Counted from the first letter of the stretch, positions 34,400 to 43,248 are shown. The stretch is DNA of 64,000 nt from Aneurinibacillus sp. (GCA_020725425.1 DYFA01000006.1:22546-86545), one strand, 5' to 3'. Made by a program: numbers and translations. Notes: generated from the sequence alone by a model not told the origin.

Positions 34400-35749
34400 C
34401 TAGTCCTCGGCGAGCACCCGGCGCTGAATGAAGTTCGTGTACACCTCACCCCGCCGGAAGAAGGCGTTGTCGAGCACTTTCTTGTGGAAGGGGATCGTCG
34501 TCGGGATGCCCTCCACCACAAACTCGTCCAGGGCCCGCCGCATCCGCATGATCGCCTCGTCCCGGGTGTTCCCCCAGGCGATCAGCTTGGCGATCAGGGA
34601 GTCGTAGTGCGGCGGGATGGTGTATCCCGGGTAGATCGCGGTGTCCACCCGGATACCCGGCCCGCCCGGGAGCACCAGCCGGCCGATCCGGCCGGGGGCG
34701 GGGCGGAAGTCGAACTCCGGGTCCTCGGCGTTGATCCGGCACTCGATGGCGTGGCCCTCGAGGGCGATGTCGACCTGGCCGTAGCCGAGGGGTTCGCCGG
34801 CGGCGATGCGGATCTGCTCCTTCACCAGGTCGATTCCGGTGACCAACTCGGTGACCGGGTGTTCCACCTGGATGCGGGTGTTCATTTCGATGAAGTAGAA
34901 GTTTCCGTGTTTGTCGACCAGGAATTCGACGGTCCCGGCGTTGCTGTAGCCGACCCGCTTCACGCCGGCCACCGCTACCTCCCCCATCTCCCGTCGCTTC
35001 TCGGGGGTGAGGACGGTGGAGGGAGACTCTTCGAGCACCTTCTGGTGGCGCCGCTGGAGGGAGCAGTCGCGCTCACCCAAGTGCACCGCGTTGCCGTGCT
35101 CGTCGGCCAGAATCTGGATTTCGATGTGCCGCGGCTCTTCGACGAACTTCTCTATGTAGACCGCCGGGTTCCCGAAGGCCGCCTCCGCCTCGGCCCGGGC
35201 AGCCCGGATCGCACTCAGGAGGTCCTTCCGGTTATGGGCAATCCGCATCCCCTTGCCCCCACCCCCGGCTGAGGCTTTGACGAGCACCGGGTACCCGATC
35301 GCCGCGGCGACCTCGACTGCCTCCTTCTCCTCGGTGACCGCCCCCTCACTGCCCGGGACCACCGGCACACCGGCTGCCGCCATTCTCTTTTTCGCTGCGG
35401 CCTTATCGCCCATCTGCTCGATGGCCGAGGCCGAAGGGCCGATGAACTTCAGCTCGTGAGTCTCGCAGATCTCGGCAAAGTAGCTGTTCTCGGCGAGAAA
35501 CCCATACCCCGGGTGGATGGCGTCCACCCCGGCGATCACCGCGGCCGAGATGATGTTCGGGATGTTCAAGTAGCTCTTGGCGGTAGGAGCGGGACCGACG
35601 CAGTACGCCTCGTCGGCGTACTTGACGTGGAGCGAGTGGCGGTCTGCCTCGGAATAGATGGCCACCGTTCCGATGCCGAGTTCCCGGCAGGCCCGCATCA
35701 CCCGGACGGCAATCTCCCCGCGGTTGGCCACCAGCACCTTATTGAACAA
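34400..35749 (-). CDS. accC: Biotin carboxylase (AccC / pyruvate carboxylase subunit A)
   Basis: A 449-residue ATP-grasp biotin carboxylase: [28 protein letters not shown], the Gly-rich ATP loop [14 protein letters not shown], and [14 protein letters not shown]. It carboxylates the biotin of a carrier protein. The only carrier in the window is the C-terminal domain of the adjacent OadA-AccB protein, so it may serve pyruvate carboxylase, acetyl-CoA carboxylase or both. The start is a TTG with AGGAGG 7 nt upstream. Confidence 0.96.
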   Translation of the reverse strand: MFNKVLVANRGEIAVRVMRACRELGIGTVAIYSEADRHSLHVKYADEAYCVGPAPTAKSYLNIPNIISAAVIAGVDAIHPGYGFLAENSYFAEICETHELKFIGPSASAIEQMGDKAAAKKRMAAAGVPVVPGSEGAVTEEKEAVEVAAAIGYPVLVKASAGGGGKGMRIAHNRKDLLSAIRAARAEAEAAFGNPAVYIEKFVEEPRHIEIQILADEHGNAVHLGERDCSLQRRHQKVLEESPSTVLTPEKRREMGEVAVAGVKRVGYSNAGTVEFLVDKHGNFYFIEMNTRIQVEHPVTELVTGIDLVKEQIRIAAGEPLGYGQVDIALEGHAIECRINAEDPEFDFRPAPGRIGRLVLPGGPGIRVDTAIYPGYTIPPHYDSLIAKLIAWGNTRDEAIMRMRRALDEFVVEGIPTTIPFHKKVLDNAFFRRGEVYTNFIQRRVLAED

Positions 35750-35767
35750 CGGACGTCCTCCTTGAGC

Positions 35768-37657
35768 CTAAGGAAGCTTCTCAATGATGAAGAGGGGCTG
35801 GCCGTACTCGACTGGCTGGGCGTTCTCCACCAGGACGCGCTCGATGCGCCCCCGGACCTCCGCCTCGATTTCGTTCATCAGTTTCATCGCCTCGATGATG
35901 CAGAGCGGCTGCCCCACTTCGACGATGTCCCCCTCCTTGACGAAGGGGTCGGCGTCGGGCGCCGGGGCCCGGTAGAAGGTGCCGACCATGGGGGCGGTGA
36001 CGGCGTATTGGTTCTCCCGCAAGACGAGCTCTGTCGCCTCGGGCTCCTCGGCCGGGAGCTCCTCTGTCCGGGCCGCGGGCCGCACGGGGGCGGCGGACGA
36101 CGCCGGAGCCGCCACCGTCAGTCCGGCGGCCACGGCCTTCTTGATGCTGACGCGGACTCCTTCGCTTTCGACGTTCAACTCGGAGATATCGGTCTCGTTG
36201 AGCAGCTTGATAAGCTCTTTGATCTCTTTGATGTTCAATGCGCCGACCTCCTTGGTGGTGCCCGGCGCCGGGCCGGAAGCGGCCACTTGCGCCGCGGCTG
36301 GCGCTAGTCCCGCCCCTCCGTGGCCCGCCTTCCCTTCAAGGAACTTGCGGGCAGTTTGGGGGAAGAGGGCGTAGGAGATTACGTCTTCTTCACAACGCGC
36401 CAAGCTGCCGATCTCCTGGCGCGCCTTCTCCATGCCGGGAGGGAGAAGGTCGGCGGGACGGCAGGTTATTACTTCGGCATCCCCGATGAGTATCCTCCTC
36501 ACCTCCGGCGAGAGGGGGGCCGGCGGCTGGCCGTAAAGGCCCTTGGCGTACGCCTTGACCTCGTCGGGAACCACTTTGTAGCGTGCCCCCATGAGGATGT
36601 TCAATACCGCCTGGGTGCCGACGATCTGGCTGGTCGGGGTGACCAGCGGGGGGAAGCCGAGATCCTCCCGGACCTTCGGGATCTCTGCCAGGACATCGTG
36701 GAGCTTATCCAGGGCCTTCTGCTGTTCGAGCTGCGTGACCAGGTTGGAGATCATGCCGCCGGGGACCTGATGGGAGAAGACCCGCATGTCGGAGATGCGG
36801 GTGACGCCCCGCTCGAAACCGCGCCGGCGCCGTAGGTCGTCGAAGTACCGCGCCACTTCGAAGAGGAGGTCCAGGTCCAGGCCGGAGTCCCGCTCGGTGC
36901 CGCGCAGGGCGTTGACGATCGTCTCGACGGGGGGCTGCGAGGCGCCGAAGGCCATCGGCGCCGAGGCAGTGTCGATTACGTCCACCCCGGCCTCGGCCGC
37001 CTTGAGATAAGTCATGGGGGCAAGGCCGCCGATGTAGTGCGAGTGGAGCTGGACGGGGAGGCCGATCTCCTCCTTGAAGCGCCGGACGAGCTCATAGGCC
37101 CGGTATGGCGTGAGGAGTCCCGCCATGTCCTTGAGGCACAAGGAGTCAGCCCCTCGCTCGGCGAGCTGCCGGGCGGTCGCCACGTAGTGCTCGGTGGTGT
37201 GGATGGGGCTGATGGTGTAGACGACCGTCGCCTGGACGTGAGCCCCCGCTTCCTTGGCCACCGCCATGGGGTGTTCGAGGTTGCGGATGTCGTTCAGGGC
37301 GTCGAAGATGCGGATGATGGAGATGCCGTTCGCCACCGCCCGCCGGATGAAGGCGTCGACCACGTCGTCGGGGTAGTGCTTGTACCCGACCAGGCTCTGC
37401 CCGCGCAGGAGCATCTGGAGCGGAGTGTTCCGGATCGCCTTCCGCAGGGCGACGAGCCGCTCCCAGGGGTCTTCTTCCAGGAAACGGAGGCAGACGTCGA
37501 AGGTGGCCCCGCCCCACACCTCCAGGGAATGGTAGCCCACCCGGTCGAGTTGCTCCGCCACCGGCAGCATGTCCTCGGTGCGCATCCGGGTGGCCCACAG
37601 CGACTGATGGGCGTCGCGCAGGGTGGTATCCGTCAACCTGAGTCGAGAGAGCGCCAT
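35768..37657 (-). CDS. oadA: OadA-type carboxyltransferase fused to AccB biotin carrier
   Basis: A 629-residue protein. Residues 1-~450 are the pyruvate/oxaloacetate carboxyltransferase ([20 protein letters not shown], then [11 protein letters not shown] and [12 protein letters not shown]). A Gly/Ala linker (~450-473) leads to a complete AccB-like unit from residue 474 ([20 protein letters not shown]), an Ala/Pro linker and the biotinyl domain with [12 protein letters not shown]. With AccC this would form a two-subunit pyruvate carboxylase; acting as a Na+ decarboxylase would need OadB, which is absent here. In Bacillus accB lies exactly here, between spoIIIAH and accC. ATG at 37657 has GGAGG 8 nt upstream. 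An internal start may yield free AccB. Confidence 0.9.
   Translation of the reverse strand: MALSRLRLTDTTLRDAHQSLWATRMRTEDMLPVAEQLDRVGYHSLEVWGGATFDVCLRFLEEDPWERLVALRKAIRNTPLQMLLRGQSLVGYKHYPDDVVDAFIRRAVANGISIIRIFDALNDIRNLEHPMAVAKEAGAHVQATVVYTISPIHTTEHYVATARQLAERGADSLCLKDMAGLLTPYRAYELVRRFKEEIGLPVQLHSHYIGGLAPMTYLKAAEAGVDVIDTASAPMAFGASQPPVETIVNALRGTERDSGLDLDLLFEVARYFDDLRRRRGFERGVTRISDMRVFSHQVPGGMISNLVTQLEQQKALDKLHDVLAEIPKVREDLGFPPLVTPTSQIVGTQAVLNILMGARYKVVPDEVKAYAKGLYGQPPAPLSPEVRRILIGDAEVITCRPADLLPPGMEKARQEIGSLARCEEDVISYALFPQTARKFLEGKAGHGGAGLAPAAAQVAASGPAPGTTKEVGALNIKEIKELIKLLNETDISELNVESEGVRVSIKKAVAAGLTVAAPASSAAPVRPAARTEELPAEEPEATELVLRENQYAVTAPMVGTFYRAPAPDADPFVKEGDIVEVGQPLCIIEAMKLMNEIEAEVRGRIERVLVENAQPVEYGQPLFIIEKLP
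36236..36253 (-). promoter_or_regulatory. accB: Internal ribosome binding site and TTG start for free AccB
   Basis: Inside oadA, in frame, the minus strand reads AAGGAGGT (36253-36246), seven bases, then TTG AAC ATC (start 36238). This is a perfect anti-16S match at ideal spacing, and the next residues ([12 protein letters not shown]) are the normal AccB N-terminus. Initiation here would give a 156-residue BCCP ending at 35768, the usual AccB length. The site is seen; its use is inferred. Confidence 0.6.
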
Positions 37658-37701
37658 CCTTCCAACCTCCACTCCCACTCGCCCGTTCTCCTGGGCAGAA
37701 A

Positions 37702-37726
37702 GAACTCAGGGCAAGACCCTGAGTTC
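37702..37726 (-). terminator. Hairpin between spoIIIAH and oadA (terminator or leader attenuator)
   Basis: Minus strand GAACTCAGGG-TCTTG-CCCTGAGTTC followed by TTTCTG: perfect 10-bp stem. It follows spoIIIAH but lies downstream of the oadA promoter start site, so it is in the oadA leader too. Confidence 0.7.
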
Positions 37727-37758
37727 CTGCGGCAAACCCACTTCTAGCTTTGGCTCAA

Positions 37759-37788
37759 ATTATAGAGGCCGGTCAAGCCCTGTGTCAA
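37759..37788 (-). promoter_or_regulatory. SigmaA promoter for oadA-accC
   Basis: Minus strand TTGACA (37788-37783), 18 nt, TATAAT (37764-37759): both hexamers perfect. Start near 37752, leaving a ~95-nt leader that contains the hairpin at 37702-37726. Confidence 0.8.
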
Positions 37789-37826
37789 TCGGCTTCCCGC
37801 CTTGTATACACCATTCTTGGACGCCT

Positions 37827-38378
37827 CTACCGCCCGTCCATGATGACGATCCGCTCCGGTGGGAGCCCGGTCATGCGCGAGGCGAGCTCACCCAGGCGAG
37901 CCGCCACGGCCACATCGGCCAGACGGCCGCGAAGGCTGAGGGTAAGCCCGCGGTCGTTCAACACCACGAGCGAGTCTTTGAACCCCTCGGCCTCCAGGAG
38001 GCGGGTCAGTTCCTGCTCCTTCTCCGCCCGGTCAAGCTCCTGCAGCAGGCGCCGCTGGGCGTCGTCCCGGGTCACGCTGCTGGTGGCCGGGTCAGAGGAG
38101 ATCGCCTGGAGCCACTCCAGCCGCTCCGACCTGGCCCGTTCCCGTTCCATGGCCGTCTCCACCGCAAAGCCCCGGGCATCCCCAGAGGTCTCGTCGGGAA
38201 CCGGCGCCGGCGTTCCCGACTGGTGAGGTCTCGCCGGCGGGAGTTGGTCCTGGACCGCAACCCCGGTGGTGACAGCCGGCGGGCGGGAGAAAGCGTACCA
38301 GAGCAGGGCCCCACAGCAGAGAACCAGCGCCAGCCAGGCCAAGAACCGGCGCGGCAGGAGAATCACCCGCATCGTCAC
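37827..38378 (-). CDS. spoIIIAH: Stage III sporulation protein AH
   Basis: A 183-residue SpoIIIAH-like protein: N-terminal membrane helix (~13-30), variable Pro-rich linker, then a YscJ/FliF-like ring-building domain with RDDAQRRLLQELDRAEKEQELTRLLEAEGF (spanning about 103-132) and VVLNDRGLTLSLRG. In Bacillus it binds forespore SpoIIQ across the engulfment space. The start is GTG 38378 (overlapping spoIIIAG as GTGA) or ATG two codons later. Last gene of the operon. Confidence 0.92.
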   Translation of the reverse strand: MTMRVILLPRRFLAWLALVLCCGALLWYAFSRPPAVTTGVAVQDQLPPARPHQSGTPAPVPDETSGDARGFAVETAMERERARSERLEWLQAISSDPATSSVTRDDAQRRLLQELDRAEKEQELTRLLEAEGFKDSLVVLNDRGLTLSLRGRLADVAVAARLGELASRMTGLPPERIVIMDGR

Positions 38379-38995
38379 TCGCCCTCCTTCGCTAAGACTC
38401 TCACCCGGTGCGGCGGCAGGTTCAGCGCCGTCTCGACCGCTTTGGCCAACTCGGCGCGGACCACGGGGTCGACCGCTCCGCTGGCCGCGACCAACACCCC
38501 CTGGATCTCCGGCAGACGGGTGACGACCACCACCGGCACGTCCTTGCCGCCGGGTTCGCCGCGGATCACCGTAACCTCCCCTTCTTCATGCTGCTCCGAG
38601 GTCACCCGGGAGGTCCCGTCCCGGTCCGATTCCTGGGTGGTTCGGGTCTCGCCCGTCGTCTTGCGGGCGTACTCGTACCGGGGCCCGCTCGCCAGGAACA
38701 CCCGGACCGACACCCGACCGGCCCCCGCCACCTGAGACAACGTTCCAGCCAACGCCTCCTCCAGCCGGGCAGTGTACTCGTCGCTTGCCGCCGCCTGGGC
38801 AGGTGGGACGACCGGCGCCGCCCCGCCAGCCGCGGTTTGAGGAGAGGCCGGGGCGCTGGCCGGGGTCGATGGGAAGTTCCCGAGGGCTAACAGGAGCACT
38901 CCCAAGAGCCCCAGAAGCAACAGCCACGCGCTCTTCCCCACCTGGCGCACCTTCGCCCGCCAGTCTTCGAGCCCCGGAGTTGTCGTGCCGCTCAC
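38375..38995 (-). CDS. spoIIIAG: Stage III sporulation protein AG
   Basis: A 206-residue protein with one N-terminal membrane helix (AWLLLLGLLGVLLLALG), a Pro/Ala linker and a ring-forming domain: YTARLEEALAGTLSQVAGAG, VRVFLASGPRYEYARKTTGE and GVLVAASGAVDPVVRAELAKA. It forms the large ring of the mother-cell feeding-tube complex. The stop overlaps the spoIIIAH start, and its start overlaps the spoIIIAF stop. Confidence 0.93.
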   Translation of the reverse strand: MSGTTTPGLEDWRAKVRQVGKSAWLLLLGLLGVLLLALGNFPSTPASAPASPQTAAGGAAPVVPPAQAAASDEYTARLEEALAGTLSQVAGAGRVSVRVFLASGPRYEYARKTTGETRTTQESDRDGTSRVTSEQHEEGEVTVIRGEPGGKDVPVVVVTRLPEIQGVLVAASGAVDPVVRAELAKAVETALNLPPHRVRVLAKEGE

Positions 38996-39489
38996 GGTAT
39001 CGCCTCCTCCACCACCAGAATCTTGCCGGCTTCCAGCCCGGTCAGGGCGGCGGCCCGCGCCCGGACTCGAGCCCCCCTCCCCGGAGGAGTGGCCAGCATG
39101 ACCCCCTCAAGCGCTCCGCGGCCGTCCACCCGGACCGCGACCCCCACCCTGCCTCCGGCTGTTTCGGCCAGCTCCTGTTCGAGGTAGGTGGTGAGCTGAC
39201 GGGAGAAAAGGGCGTTCTGGAGCTGGCGGTCCGTCTCCGCCAGCCCGGAGGCCGGCCGGGAGTCGTTCCCGGTTGGGAGCCGGAGTTCCACCGCCTCGGC
39301 GATCCGCCCCAGCACGTCGCCCCCGCGCACCAGAGCGACCAGCGGTGCCAGGACGGCGGTGAGCACCAGGAACCCGGTGACGAGCCGGACGTACCTCCTC
39401 AGATTGTTGGGCGGGGCTAGAAGCTCCAGGAAGCTGACGACGATCACCAACAGCACGAGGCGGCGAACCCACTCCACTAACAAGTTCAA
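38992..39489 (-). CDS. spoIIIAF: Stage III sporulation protein AF
   Basis: A 165-residue protein with two N-terminal membrane helices (RRLVLLVIVVSFLELLAP and RLVTGFLVLTAVLAPLVAL) and a soluble C-terminal domain (VGVAVRVDGRGALEGVML). It matches SpoIIIAF in order and topology within the complete spoIIIA operon. Confidence 0.92.
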   Translation of the reverse strand: MNLLVEWVRRLVLLVIVVSFLELLAPPNNLRRYVRLVTGFLVLTAVLAPLVALVRGGDVLGRIAEAVELRLPTGNDSRPASGLAETDRQLQNALFSRQLTTYLEQELAETAGGRVGVAVRVDGRGALEGVMLATPPGRGARVRARAAALTGLEAGKILVVEEAIP

Positions 39490-39517
39490 GGTATCCCCTC
39501 CTCGTCAGGACCCCCGC

Positions 39518-40735
39518 CTACCTGAGGGCCGCGCCGAACGTTCCCGCCTGGACCAGGATCGTAAGACCCGTGAAGAACATCACCCCGGCCGCCCCCACCA
39601 CCACCGCCAGCACCGTCAGACTCCCCTCCAGGTGGCCCAGGGCTCTGGGCAGACGCCGGTCGGCCACCGGCTCGACCAGCGCTCCCGCCACCTTGTAGAC
39701 CGCCACCACCGCGGCGATCTTCAGGACCGGGAAGAAGGCGAACCCGGCCAGGAGAAGGATACCCAACAGGCCGACCGCGCTCTTGACCAGCAGTGCCCCT
39801 CCAGCCACGACCTCCACTGCGTCGGAGAACATCTTGCCGATAACCGGGACGAAGTTCCCCGCCAGAAACTTGCCGGTCCGCAGCGCCACCCCGTCCGCCA
39901 CCGGGGCCGCCACGCCCTGAACGGCCATCACCCCGAGAAAGGCGGCGAAGGCGATCCCGAGGACTCCGACCGCCGCCTGCCGGGCCAGGCCGCTCAGCCG
40001 GTCCAGCGGGAACTTCTCCGAGAGTTGCGCGGCCAACCCCAGCACCACCGAGAGGAACAGGAACGGCAGCACCACCCGGTCCAGGAGGGCCGACAGCCCG
40101 GTGACCGAGGCGTAGACCGCCGGCGAAAGGAGCGCGGCCGAGGCCGGGGTCCCGCTCGAGACCAACAGGGTCGACAGGAGCGGCAGCACCGCCTCCATCA
40201 GCGAGACCATGTCCTCCACCGCCCGGCGCCCGATCCCGGCGGCGTGCCGGAAGCTCTGGACCCCCAGGAGGAGCAGGAGGAGATAGCAGGCGGCAAAGGC
40301 GACGCTTTCCCCTTCCTCGCCGAACGCCCCCTGCAGCGACTGGAGAACGGCCAGCAAAACCGCCAGGACCACAACCTGCGCCAGCAGCCGGGCGTTGGCG
40401 AGAAGCTCCCGGAAGAAGTATCGCATCACCCCCTGGAACAGCGCTCCCCCGTCAAGCCGCAGCCCCTGCCGGGGATGCCGGACCAGGTCGCGGAGCCTGA
40501 CCTCCGGCACCACTTCCCGGACCTCCGGCGCCAGCCGGCGGTAGAGGTCCTCCAGCCGCTCGGCTCCAGAAGCCCGGAGTTGTTCGTCCACAACCTCCGC
40601 CAGGGCCGGATCCCGCCGGGGAGCCGCCGCCCCGTCGGCGGCGACGGCCGTCGCCGGCATCCCCAGGACAGCCAGCCACATAGCCAACGCCAGGGACGCG
40701 ACCCGCCGCGACCCTGGGCCCCGGCCGGCGCTCAC
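39518..40735 (-). CDS. spoIIIAE: Stage III sporulation protein AE
   Basis: A 405-residue polytopic membrane protein with an N-terminal signal-like helix ending near MPATAVAADG and about eight hydrophobic segments, including FVPVIGKMFSDAVEVVAGG, a family hallmark. It is the largest integral membrane component of the SpoIIIA channel. The start overlaps the spoIIIAD stop. Confidence 0.94.
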   Translation of the reverse strand: MSAGRGPGSRRVASLALAMWLAVLGMPATAVAADGAAAPRRDPALAEVVDEQLRASGAERLEDLYRRLAPEVREVVPEVRLRDLVRHPRQGLRLDGGALFQGVMRYFFRELLANARLLAQVVVLAVLLAVLQSLQGAFGEEGESVAFAACYLLLLLLGVQSFRHAAGIGRRAVEDMVSLMEAVLPLLSTLLVSSGTPASAALLSPAVYASVTGLSALLDRVVLPFLFLSVVLGLAAQLSEKFPLDRLSGLARQAAVGVLGIAFAAFLGVMAVQGVAAPVADGVALRTGKFLAGNFVPVIGKMFSDAVEVVAGGALLVKSAVGLLGILLLAGFAFFPVLKIAAVVAVYKVAGALVEPVADRRLPRALGHLEGSLTVLAVVVGAAGVMFFTGLTILVQAGTFGAALR

Positions 40736-41136
40736 GGCAGCATCCCGGCCACGGTGTCCACCACCGCCACCATGATGGGCAGAGCCATCGCCAGAATGAG
40801 AATGCGCCCCGCCAGCTCCATCTTGTCGGCCAGCGCCCGCTCACCGGCGTCCCGGCAGATCTGCGCCCCCAGACCGACCAGATAGGAGACAGCGATGACC
40901 TTCAGGATGATTCCGAGGTACGGAGCAGACAGGTGCGCCTGGTTCGCCAGGCCGGTCAGCACCCCGACAACCCCGGCCAGTCGCTGGACGACCAGCAGAA
41001 GCAGAACCACCCCTCCGGCCAGGCTGAGCGGCAGGGCCAGTTCCGGACGGGTCGTCCGCACCGTCACCGCCATCACCGCCACCACGAGGCCGAGGCCGAC
41101 CAGCCGCAGCGCCTCCCGGGCGACCCCTTGGCTCAC
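40732..41136 (-). CDS. spoIIIAD: Stage III sporulation protein AD
   Basis: A 134-residue four-helix membrane protein; GIILKVIAVSYLVGLGAQICRD and DKMELAGRILILAMALPIM are characteristic. It overlaps spoIIIAC and spoIIIAE by a few bases, consistent with coupled translation. Confidence 0.93.
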   Translation of the reverse strand: MSQGVAREALRLVGLGLVVAVMAVTVRTTRPELALPLSLAGGVVLLLLVVQRLAGVVGVLTGLANQAHLSAPYLGIILKVIAVSYLVGLGAQICRDAGERALADKMELAGRILILAMALPIMVAVVDTVAGMLP

Positions 41137-41327
41137 AGCCCGAAGACCGCCCGGACAGAGTCGAAGAGCTGGCTGATCAAGCGGATCACCAGCATGAACA
41201 CGACCACCACCCCGGCCCAGGTCAGCAAGACCGCCTGGTCTTCCTTGCCATATTGCTTCAGAACCATGCTGAAGACCGAGATGAGCAGGCCGATCCCGGC
41301 GATCCGGTAGATGTCGGTCATGTTCAT
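41133..41327 (-). CDS. spoIIIAC: Stage III sporulation protein AC
   Basis: A 64-residue protein of two membrane helices; IYRIAGIGLLISVFSMVLKQ and EDQAVLLTWAGVVVVFMLVI match SpoIIIAC, a small membrane subunit related to SpoIIIAD. Located in the canonical AB-AC-AD order. Confidence 0.94.
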   Translation of the reverse strand: MNMTDIYRIAGIGLLISVFSMVLKQYGKEDQAVLLTWAGVVVVFMLVIRLISQLFDSVRAVFGL

Positions 41328-41347
41328 GCCTCTTCTCCCCCTTCCGG

Positions 41348-41905
41348 TCAGACGAGGAGCAACGCCAAAAGGAGGCCGGAAGCCAGCCCGGCGTACCGGT
41401 AGAGCGGCACGAGCCTCGCCGCCTCCGCCGCCGCCTCCCGCTCCCGGTTCGCCAGCCGTTCCCGGGCCAGCGCCAAGTGCTTCAGTTGGTCGTCCAAACC
41501 GGTCGTCCCGATGACCCCGCCGAGGAGGGCGAAGGGCTCCAGGTCAGCCGCTTCTTCCCGGTGAAGACGCGGGGCCAGAAGGAGGATCACCCGATCGCTT
41601 TCTCCCGCCAGCGTCCCGGCCGCCCGGCGCCAAGCCGCCGCGGCTGGCGCCCCGGCCTTCAGGTCGGCCGCCAGCCGGTGGAAGAAGCCCGCCGCCTCCG
41701 TCCCGGGAGCCAACGCGGCGACGCGCGCCGCCGCCTCAGGCAGCGGTGTCCGGCCGACGGCCATCTCGGACTCCAGGAGGGCCAGGGCCGACCGCAGTTC
41801 CCCCACCCGCCGGGGGCGTCTCGCCCAGCGCGCCGCCACCTCCAGGCCGAGGAGCGTGCCGGCTCCCACCGTGAGCAGCGCCCCCGTCGCCTTAATCCAC
41901 CACAT
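41348..41905 (-). CDS. spoIIIAB: Stage III sporulation protein AB
   Basis: A 185-residue protein: membrane helix at each end (GALLTVGAGTLLGLEVAA; YAGLASGLLLALLLV) around a cytoplasmic helical domain with ELRSALALLESEMAVGRTPL and GGVIGTTGLDDQLKHLALA, resembling type II secretion GspF-like SpoIIIAB. ATG at 41905 overlaps the spoIIIAA end by 14 nt. Confidence 0.92.
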   Translation of the reverse strand: MWWIKATGALLTVGAGTLLGLEVAARWARRPRRVGELRSALALLESEMAVGRTPLPEAAARVAALAPGTEAAGFFHRLAADLKAGAPAAAAWRRAAGTLAGESDRVILLLAPRLHREEAADLEPFALLGGVIGTTGLDDQLKHLALARERLANREREAAAEAARLVPLYRYAGLASGLLLALLLV

Positions 41906-42902
41906 GCCGACCAACCCCGCCTTGCCGTCCCACTGCCCAACAGACCGGCGACTGCCCGCCGTCGAGCGGAACGACCCTTTCCACTGTCCCCGGCCCCCGG
42001 CGCCGGGAGAGAACAACCGTCCGGGCAAAGCACCCCTCGGTCAGCAGGGGGGCGAGCGCCGGGCGCCGCTCCGCCTCCGCCAGGTCCCCGGCATGGGCCG
42101 AGGCCAGGACCGCCACCCCGCAGCGGACGGCCTCCCGGACCGCCGCCACGTCCTCCGGCCGCCCCAGCTCGTCCGTGACGATCACCTCGGGCGACATGGC
42201 CCGCAGGACGAGGGCAACCCCCTCCGCCTTGGGGCAGCCGTCCAGGACGTCGGTGCGCGGCCCGACCTCGCACTGGGGCACTCCCTCATAACACCCGGCG
42301 ATTTCCGACCGCTCGTCGACCACGACTACCTTGCGCCCCGGCATGGCCAGGTCGGGCCGCCCTTCGCTCACCTGGCGGCACAGGTCCCGCAGCAGCGTCG
42401 TCTTGCCGGCTTGCGGCGGAGAGAGCACCAGGGTCGAGAGAATCTCGCCCCGGCGGTTCACCAAATGCGGCAGCACTTGGTCGGCGGCACCCCGCACTTC
42501 CCGGGTAAGTCGGAGGTTGAGACCGTTGATGTCGCGCAGGGTTCTCACCCGCCCGCCGTCGAGCACCGCGTGCCCCACCAGACCCACCCGGTGTCCCCCC
42601 GGCAGGGTCAGGTACCCGTGGCGGATCTCCTCCTCCAAGGCGTACAACGAGGAGCAGGTGAGGCGCTGCAGGGCGGTCCGGCAGTCCTCCGGCGTGACCA
42701 GGCAGGCCTCCTCCGGGTGGTGGCACAACCCCCCCCTCCGGGCGACCATCCCCTCCTGCCCCCCGAAATGCACGATGAGCGGGCGGTTGGCCCGCAGCCG
42801 CACTTCCTCCAGGGCATCCAGACAGGGTCCCGGCAGGGTGGCCACCAGCCCCCCGACCCGGTCGCCCAGAAGAGAGAGTACCCTCAGCGCCTGGTGAGCC
42901 AC
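41892..42902 (-). CDS. spoIIIAA: Stage III sporulation protein AA (ATPase)
   Basis: A 336-residue AAA+/secretion-type ATPase. Walker A is SPPQAGKTTLLRDL (the first Gly of the usual G-P-P-x-x-G-K-T loop is Ser), Walker B is VVVVDERSEIAG, and IVTDELGRPEDVAAV is a family motif. It powers the mother-cell SpoIIIA complex. First gene of the operon; GTG with GGAGG upstream. A sigmaE-like promoter precedes it by about 25-60 bp. Confidence 0.95.
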   Translation of the reverse strand: MAHQALRVLSLLGDRVGGLVATLPGPCLDALEEVRLRANRPLIVHFGGQEGMVARRGGLCHHPEEACLVTPEDCRTALQRLTCSSLYALEEEIRHGYLTLPGGHRVGLVGHAVLDGGRVRTLRDINGLNLRLTREVRGAADQVLPHLVNRRGEILSTLVLSPPQAGKTTLLRDLCRQVSEGRPDLAMPGRKVVVVDERSEIAGCYEGVPQCEVGPRTDVLDGCPKAEGVALVLRAMSPEVIVTDELGRPEDVAAVREAVRCGVAVLASAHAGDLAEAERRPALAPLLTEGCFARTVVLSRRRGPGTVERVVPLDGGQSPVCWAVGRQGGVGRHVVD

Positions 42903-42933
42903 GCCGCACCTCCGGCCCGTCCGTGGTCGGTAA

Positions 42934-42964
42934 ATGCTATGAAAAGGGGGACCGGCTTTATGCC
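42934..42964 (-). promoter_or_regulatory. Putative sigmaE-type promoter for the spoIIIA operon
   Basis: Minus strand GGCATAAA, 15 nt, CATAGCAT. It fits the sigmaE pattern (ATA in the -35, CATANNNT in the -10). spoIIIA is a sigmaE operon in Bacillus. The -35 lies in the loop and flank of a hairpin (42947-42971). Confidence 0.45.
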
Positions 42965-42971
42965 AGTCCCC
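42947..42971 (-). terminator. Hairpin with T-tract upstream of spoIIIAA
   Basis: Minus strand GGGGACTGGC-ATAAA-GCCGGTCCCC then CTTTTC: 10-bp stem with one wobble pair. It would stop leftward transcripts coming from efp/CD1247 antisense to the small plus-strand gene. It overlaps the putative spoIIIA promoter. Confidence 0.6.
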
Positions 42972-43074
42972 TTGTCCAGTAGCGGCCTACCTCCCCGTAA
43001 GAAGCAGTACGTCTTTCCCGTTGCCCCTTGGGAGGAGGAAGAATAGCCTGCCAGGAGGGAAGGAGGTTGAACCA

Positions 43075-43248
43075 ATGGGCCACCATCATCACCATAAGAG
43101 GCATGACTGCTATGAGAAGTGCGCATATGTGCTGCCCTGCCCCGTCTTCGGACCGGGCGGCGTGGGGTTCTGGGTTTTCCTGCTGATCCTGGCCCTGTTA
43201 GGGATCGCCTGGGCGCAAGGCACCGCGGGTCCGGCAGCGACCGTCTAA
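43075..43248 (+). CDS. Small His-rich single-pass membrane protein (57 aa)
   Basis: A plus-strand 57-codon gene with a perfect AAGGAGGT site 7 nt before ATG. The peptide starts MGHHHHHKRHDCYEKC, continues with a Cys/Pro/Gly segment (LPCPVFGPGG), then one membrane helix (VGFWVFLLILALLGIAWA) and a short tail. The His5 run plus three Cys could bind metal. The GGxGFWVFLLILALLGI end recalls YjcZ-like small sporulation peptides, but I do not recognise the gene. It stands alone between leftward operons, with a hairpin after it and no clear promoter. Confidence 0.7.
   Translation: MGHHHHHKRHDCYEKCAYVLPCPVFGPGGVGFWVFLLILALLGIAWAQGTAGPAATV

Noticed and set aside
35768..37657. Sodium-pumping oxaloacetate decarboxylase
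   Set aside because: No OadB or OadG gene is in the neighbourhood; the adjacent AccC favours a two-subunit pyruvate carboxylase or shared carboxylase role.
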